From NCBI GenBank assembly GCA_003517915.1, contig DOZQ01000151.1, positions 1-16,839 on the forward strand: a stretch of 16,839 nucleotides of DNA, read 5' to 3'. The DNA is from Oscillospiraceae bacterium (GTDB lineage Bacteria > Bacillota > Clostridia > Oscillospirales > Acutalibacteraceae). Both the position numbers and the translations under genes were made by a program. Each line of letters starts with the position of its first letter. Positions within the stretch are counted from its first letter, which is position 1. Of this stretch, positions 13,047-16,839 are shown piece after piece. The notes beneath the pieces are model-generated. The model was not told where the DNA came from. It made no database searches and worked only from the letters and a program-made list of their open reading frames with translations.

Positions 13047-14879
13047 ATGTGTGGTATTGTCGGTTATGTGGGTGACAAGCAGTCCGCGCCGCTCTTGATC
13101 GAGGGTCTTGAAAAGCTGGCTTACAGGGGCTATGATTCGGCCGGGGTGGCGGTTATAGAAAACGGTAAATTGCGCATTGACAAAGCTAAGGGACATCTTG
13201 AGGTGCTCAGCGAGCGCATTGACGGCGGAGCCGCTATACAGTCGAATGTTGGCATAGGGCATACCCGCTGGGCGACTCACGGCCGCCCGTCGGATGAGAA
13301 TTCCCATCCGCATAGAAGCGGCAGCGGCCGTTTCGCGGTGGTTCACAACGGAATTATAGAAAATTACGTGCAGCTCAAAGCCGAGCTAATAGACAAAGGC
13401 GTCGAGTTTTGCTCCGAAACCGACACCGAGGTGATCGCGCACCTGCTTGAGGAACTTTATGACGGTGAGCTTCTCAGTACGGTGGCAAAGGTGATCGGCC
13501 GGCTTCAGGGCTCTTACGCCTTGGGGATTTTATGCGAGGAGCACCCGGATGAAATCGTCGCGATACGTTCTTCCAGCCCGCTTATTGTCGGCCTTTCGGA
13601 CGCCGGGAATTTCATAGCGTCGGATATCCCCGCGATTTTAAGCCATACCAGAAAAATTTATCACCTTGAAAACGACGAGCTGGTGCTTTTAAAGGGCGAC
13701 GGGGTTTCAATTTATACGCTTGAGCTCGAGCCGGTGCTCAAAAAGGTAGAAGAGGTCACCTGGGATGTCGCCGCCGCGGAAAAGGGCGGCTACGCGCATT
13801 TTATGATAAAAGAGATTATCGAGCAGCCGAGGGCCCTGCAGGACACTATCTCGCCGCGCGTTGACGACAACGGCGAAATCGTGCTCGACGGAATAACGCT
13901 CACGGCGCAGCAGCTTAAAAATATAAAAAAGATTTATATAGTCGCATGCGGCTCGGCCTATCATGTCGGGGTGGTGGGCAAATATGTTCTCGAAAAGCTC
14001 ACCAGAATCCCGACCGAGGCCGATTTGGCGTCCGAGTTCCGCTACCGCTCACCGCTTGTGGATGAGTCGACGCTGTGCATAATAATCAGCCAGTCGGGCG
14101 AGACGGCCGACACTCTGGCCGCACTGCGAGAGGCAAAGGAGCGGGGTGCGCGGGTGTTGTCTATTGTCAACGTCGTCGGCTCGAGCATAGCCAACGAGTC
14201 GGACGACGTGCTTTACACCTGGGCCGGGCCGGAAATAGCGGTGGCGACCACAAAAGCCTACTCCACCCAGCTTGTTATGCTCGACCTCATAGCGCTGTAT
14301 ATCGCCAAGCGGCTGGGTCGTATTACAAAGGAAGAGATGAGGGGACTGCTCTCATCCATAATCAAGCTGCCCGGCCGGGTCGAGGCCATAATAGAAAGCT
14401 ATGACGACAGACTGCGTGAGCTGGCCGAAAAATTCAAGGATTATGAGCATGCCTATTTTTTGGGGCGCAACGTCGACTACGCGGTGGCGCTTGAGGCGTC
14501 GCTCAAGCTAAAGGAGATAAGCTATATCCATTCCGAGGCATATGCGGCGGGTGAGCTAAAGCACGGGACGATTTCACTCATTGAGGAAAACACGCTTGTG
14601 GTGGCGCTTGCGGGCTGTCACCGGCTGTTCGCGAAGACACTGAGCAATATAAAGGAGGTCAAGGCCCGGGGCGCTTATGTTCTGGCCGTGACCACCGAGG
14701 ATAATACCGCCATAGAGCAGGAGGCCGACGATGTGCTTTACATCCCCTGCACCAAGGAGCTTCTCATGCCGTCGCTCGAGGTTGTGCCCATGCAGCTGCT
14801 GGGCTATTATATCGCCTTGGCCAGAGGCTGTGATATCGACAAGCCGCGCAATCTGGCAAAGTCGGTGACGGTGGAATGA
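13047..14879 (+). CDS. glmS: Glutamine--fructose-6-phosphate aminotransferase (isomerizing)
   Basis: Makes glucosamine-6-phosphate from fructose-6-phosphate and glutamine, the committed step of amino-sugar and peptidoglycan precursor synthesis. Its 610 residues match the family length. N-terminal glutaminase domain: nucleophile Cys2 (MCGIVGYVG), GHTRWATHG (71-79) with Arg74 and Thr77, oxyanion-hole Asn101-Gly102 and Asp126. The two SIS sugar-isomerase domains follow: VACGSAYHVG (299-308), SQSGETADTL (348-357), and the conserved C-terminal DKPRNLAKSVTVE. All catalytic landmarks look intact. The ribosome binding site (AAGGG, about 12 nt from ATG) is somewhat distant. The stop overlaps the next start as ATGA. 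No glmS ribozyme core is visible in the leader, so feedback by glucosamine-6-phosphate through that route is not supported here. Confidence 0.98.
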   Translation: MCGIVGYVGDKQSAPLLIEGLEKLAYRGYDSAGVAVIENGKLRIDKAKGHLEVLSERIDGGAAIQSNVGIGHTRWATHGRPSDENSHPHRSGSGRFAVVHNGIIENYVQLKAELIDKGVEFCSETDTEVIAHLLEELYDGELLSTVAKVIGRLQGSYALGILCEEHPDEIVAIRSSSPLIVGLSDAGNFIASDIPAILSHTRKIYHLENDELVLLKGDGVSIYTLELEPVLKKVEEVTWDVAAAEKGGYAHFMIKEIIEQPRALQDTISPRVDDNGEIVLDGITLTAQQLKNIKKIYIVACGSAYHVGVVGKYVLEKLTRIPTEADLASEFRYRSPLVDESTLCIIISQSGETADTLAALREAKERGARVLSIVNVVGSSIANESDDVLYTWAGPEIAVATTKAYSTQLVMLDLIALYIAKRLGRITKEEMRGLLSSIIKLPGRVEAIIESYDDRLRELAEKFKDYEHAYFLGRNVDYAVALEASLKLKEISYIHSEAYAAGELKHGTISLIEENTLVVALAGCHRLFAKTLSNIKEVKARGAYVLAVTTEDNTAIEQEADDVLYIPCTKELLMPSLEVVPMQLLGYYIALARGCDIDKPRNLAKSVTVE

Positions 14880-15544
14880 TGAACAGGCTTCATACAAAAA
14901 ATCTTCTGGATCTCTCAAAAACCCTGGCCGCGCCGCTGCTTGCGCGTTTTGATTTTCCGTGGCAGGCTCTGGCCGAAATAGGGGAATTTATAAAAGAGCT
15001 TATGAATATGCTGCCGCCCGAGGTGTATGATAATGCGGGAGAGGGGATTTATATCGCGAAGACGGCCGAAGTCGCGAAGACGGCCGATATCACCGGCCCG
15101 TGTATTATAGGTGAAAGCACCCAGGTGCGCCCGGGTGCTTTTATAAGGGGTAATGTGCTTGTCGGCGCGGGCGCGGTAGTCGGCAATTCCACCGAGCTTA
15201 AAAACGTGATACTCTTCGACGGGGTTCAGGCTCCGCATTACAATTATCTCGGTGATTCTATTTTGGGATATAAGTCTCATATGGGGGCGGGCGCGATAAC
15301 CTCCAACCTGAAAAACGACAAATCACCCGTGAGCGTTAAGCTTCCGGACAATAAAATAGAGACAGGGCTTAAAAAATTCGGCGCGGTTTTGGGCGATTTC
15401 GCGGAGATAGGCTGCAACACAGTGCTTGCTCCGGGAACGGTAATAGGCCGGCACACAGACATATATCCGCTTTCGTTCGTGCGCGGATATATCCCGCAGG
15501 ACAGCATTTTCAAAACCGGTGCCGAGGTAGTTAAAAAGATCTGA
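14876..15544 (+). CDS. Left-handed beta-helix acyltransferase resembling the GlmU C-terminal domain
   Basis: A 222-residue hexapeptide-repeat protein. Residues 1-50 are a helical N-terminus without nucleotidyltransferase motifs. From about 55 to 205, isoleucine/valine-spaced hexapeptides (ITGPCIIGESTQVRPGAFIR, VLVGAGAVVG) form a beta-helix. The stretch APHYNYLGDSILG with His121, then MGAGAITSNLKNDK (136-149), closely parallels the acetyl-transfer site of GlmU (catalytic His in HLxYxGD, then GAGTITCNYDG). The pyrophosphorylase half of GlmU is absent. I infer an acetyltransferase acting on an amino-sugar phosphate, though members are often annotated loosely as UDP-GlcNAc pyrophosphorylase-like. 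The 4-bp overlap with glmS and 15-bp gap to glnA place it in one operon using the glmS product. ATG ATG gives two possible starts. Confidence 0.85.
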   Translation: MMNRLHTKNLLDLSKTLAAPLLARFDFPWQALAEIGEFIKELMNMLPPEVYDNAGEGIYIAKTAEVAKTADITGPCIIGESTQVRPGAFIRGNVLVGAGAVVGNSTELKNVILFDGVQAPHYNYLGDSILGYKSHMGAGAITSNLKNDKSPVSVKLPDNKIETGLKKFGAVLGDFAEIGCNTVLAPGTVIGRHTDIYPLSFVRGYIPQDSIFKTGAEVVKKI

Positions 15545-15559
15545 ACAGGAGGGGAAATT

Positions 15560-16839
15560 ATGCAGGAATATACAAAACAGGACATAATGCGCACATGCGC
15601 CGAGCAGGACGTGAGGTTTGTAAGGCTGCAGTTCACCGATATTTTCGGTACGCAGAAAAACGTGGCGATCACCGTAAGCCAGCTCGAAAAGGCGCTTGAC
15701 AACAAATGTATGTTTGACGGCTCGTCGATCGAGGGGTTTGTCCGCATAGAAGAATCGGATATGTACCTTCACCCCGACCCCGGCAGCTTCGCTATTTTAC
15801 CGTGGAGGCCGCAGCAGGGCAAGGTGGCCCGGCTTATCTGCGACGTATACAAAACCGACGGCACCCCGTTTGACGGCGACCCGCGTTACATTCTGCGCAA
15901 GGTGTGCCATGAAGCTAAAGAGATGGGCTACACCTTCAATGTCGGGCCGGAATGTGAATTTTTCCTTTTTTTAAGAGACGAGCACGGCCGTCCGACCACC
16001 ATCACACATGACGACGGCGGCTATTTTGACATGGGTCCGGCGGATTTGGGAGAAAACTGCCGGCGGGACATAAGCATGACGCTTGAGGATATGGGCTTTG
16101 AGATAGAGGCGTCGCACCATGAGGTGGCCAACGGACAGCACGAGATCGATTTTAAATATGACGAGGCGCTTAAAACCGCCGACAACATAAGCACCTTTAA
16201 GCTGGTGGTCAAAACTGTGGCTCAGCGGCACGGCCTGCACGCGACATTTATGCCAAAGCCGCTTTACGGCGTCGCGGGCAACGGGATGCATATAAACATG
16301 TCGCTGTTCAAAAACGGCGAAAACGCCTTCTGTGATGAAAACGACCCGAATTATTTAAGCCGCGAGGCATATTATTTTATCGGAGGGCTGCTCGCGCATG
16401 TAAGCGCGATGGCTCCGATTACCAACCCACTGGTAAATTCCTACAAACGCTTAGTGTCTGGATATGAAGCGCCGGTGTATATAGCCTGGTCGGCGCAAAA
16501 CCGCAGCCCGTTAATCCGTGTACCAGCCGCTAGGGGCATGGGTACCCGGTTGGAGCTGCGTTCGCCGGATCCAACAGCAAACCCCTATCTGGCGCTGGCG
16601 GTTTGCCTTGCCGCAGGGCTGGACGGCATACGCAACAAGATCGAGCCGCCCGCTCCCTGCGACACCAATATTTACACCATGACCGACGAGCAAAGGGAGC
16701 TGCTGGGCATAGGCAGTCTGCCCGCAACTCTTCTCGACGCCATACGCGAGCTTAAAAGGGACGATCTTATAAAGCAGACCCTGGGCCGGCATATTTATAA
16801 AAAGCTCACCGAGCACCAGCGCATAGAATGGGGCGAATA
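15560..16839 (+). CDS. glnA: Glutamine synthetase type I (GSI-alpha), 3' end outside the window
   Basis: Forms glutamine from glutamate, ammonia and ATP. 426 codons are present without a stop; the family is about 443 residues, so roughly 17 are missing. AGGAGG at 15547-15552 is 7 nt from ATG. Visible features: the beta-grasp N-terminus, [19 protein letters not shown] with Arg62 (the feedback-inhibition arginine of Bacillus-type GSI-alpha), metal ligands in GPECEFF (Glu131, Glu133) and [10 protein letters not shown] (Glu188, Glu195), His244 in GNGMHINMS, the Glu303 flap region ([11 protein letters not shown]) and NRSPLIRVP (314-322). The adenylylation insert of GSI-beta enzymes is absent. Its position behind glmS couples glutamine supply to the main glutamine-using enzyme of cell-wall synthesis. 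No GlnR-type operator can be judged in the 15-bp gap. Confidence 0.97.
   Translation, partial: MQEYTKQDIMRTCAEQDVRFVRLQFTDIFGTQKNVAITVSQLEKALDNKCMFDGSSIEGFVRIEESDMYLHPDPGSFAILPWRPQQGKVARLICDVYKTDGTPFDGDPRYILRKVCHEAKEMGYTFNVGPECEFFLFLRDEHGRPTTITHDDGGYFDMGPADLGENCRRDISMTLEDMGFEIEASHHEVANGQHEIDFKYDEALKTADNISTFKLVVKTVAQRHGLHATFMPKPLYGVAGNGMHINMSLFKNGENAFCDENDPNYLSREAYYFIGGLLAHVSAMAPITNPLVNSYKRLVSGYEAPVYIAWSAQNRSPLIRVPAARGMGTRLELRSPDPTANPYLALAVCLAAGLDGIRNKIEPPAPCDTNIYTMTDEQRELLGIGSLPATLLDAIRELKRDDLIKQTLGRHIYKKLTEHQRIEWGE

Noticed and set aside
12966..13346. 126-codon minus-strand frame overlapping the glmS promoter and 5' end
   Set aside because: Runs antisense through the conserved GlmS glutaminase domain and lacks a ribosome binding site and any known domain.
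15277..15772. Minus-strand frames over the glnA start and the beta-helix gene
   Set aside because: Shadows of two well-supported plus-strand genes.

Overview
The window looks like a chromosomal segment from an anaerobic Firmicute of class Clostridia, probably near Oscillospiraceae/Ruminococcaceae. The reasons are AGGAGG-type ribosome binding sites, AT-rich intergenic DNA between GC-balanced genes, Gram-positive lipoproteins, a YesM/YesN-type two-component system, and a glutamine synthetase of the Firmicute GSI-alpha type. The exact taxon is inference.

Left edge (1-1620): a DUF3048 (YerB-like) lipoprotein gene on the minus strand, divergent from a 61-residue small-protein gene. The small gene ends at a perfect bidirectional terminator shared with the next, convergent operon.

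Centre (1630-11866), all on the minus strand, two gene clusters. Upstream is a complete RbsABC-type ABC importer: permease, double ATPase, second permease, lipoprotein binding protein, then an M24 metallopeptidase. After a 337-bp gap full of inverted repeats (a 161-bp foldback element and two hairpins that end at a ribosome binding site) comes a tightly overlapping three-gene unit: a second RbsA-like double ATPase, a YesN-like response regulator and a YesM-like histidine kinase. This second ATPase has lost both ABC signature motifs and key Walker B residues. The kinase has almost no extracellular domain. I infer that the degenerate ATPase is a signalling subunit that reports the state of the importer to the kinase. 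That is the most interesting hypothesis in the window.

Right part (11867-13046): 1.18 kb without an intact gene. It holds operator-like palindromes upstream of the importer operon, a frameshifted minus-strand gene remnant with a clean terminator, and a good promoter for glmS. A TATAGTCAAAY motif occurs upstream of both minus-strand clusters and again near the remnant.

Right edge (13047-end), plus strand: glmS, a GlmU-C-terminus-like left-handed beta-helix acyltransferase overlapping it by 4 bp, and glnA running off the window. These form an amino-sugar and glutamine unit: GlnA makes glutamine, GlmS uses it to make glucosamine-6-phosphate, and the beta-helix protein is a candidate acetyltransferase. 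No tRNA, rRNA, CRISPR array or transposase gene was seen.
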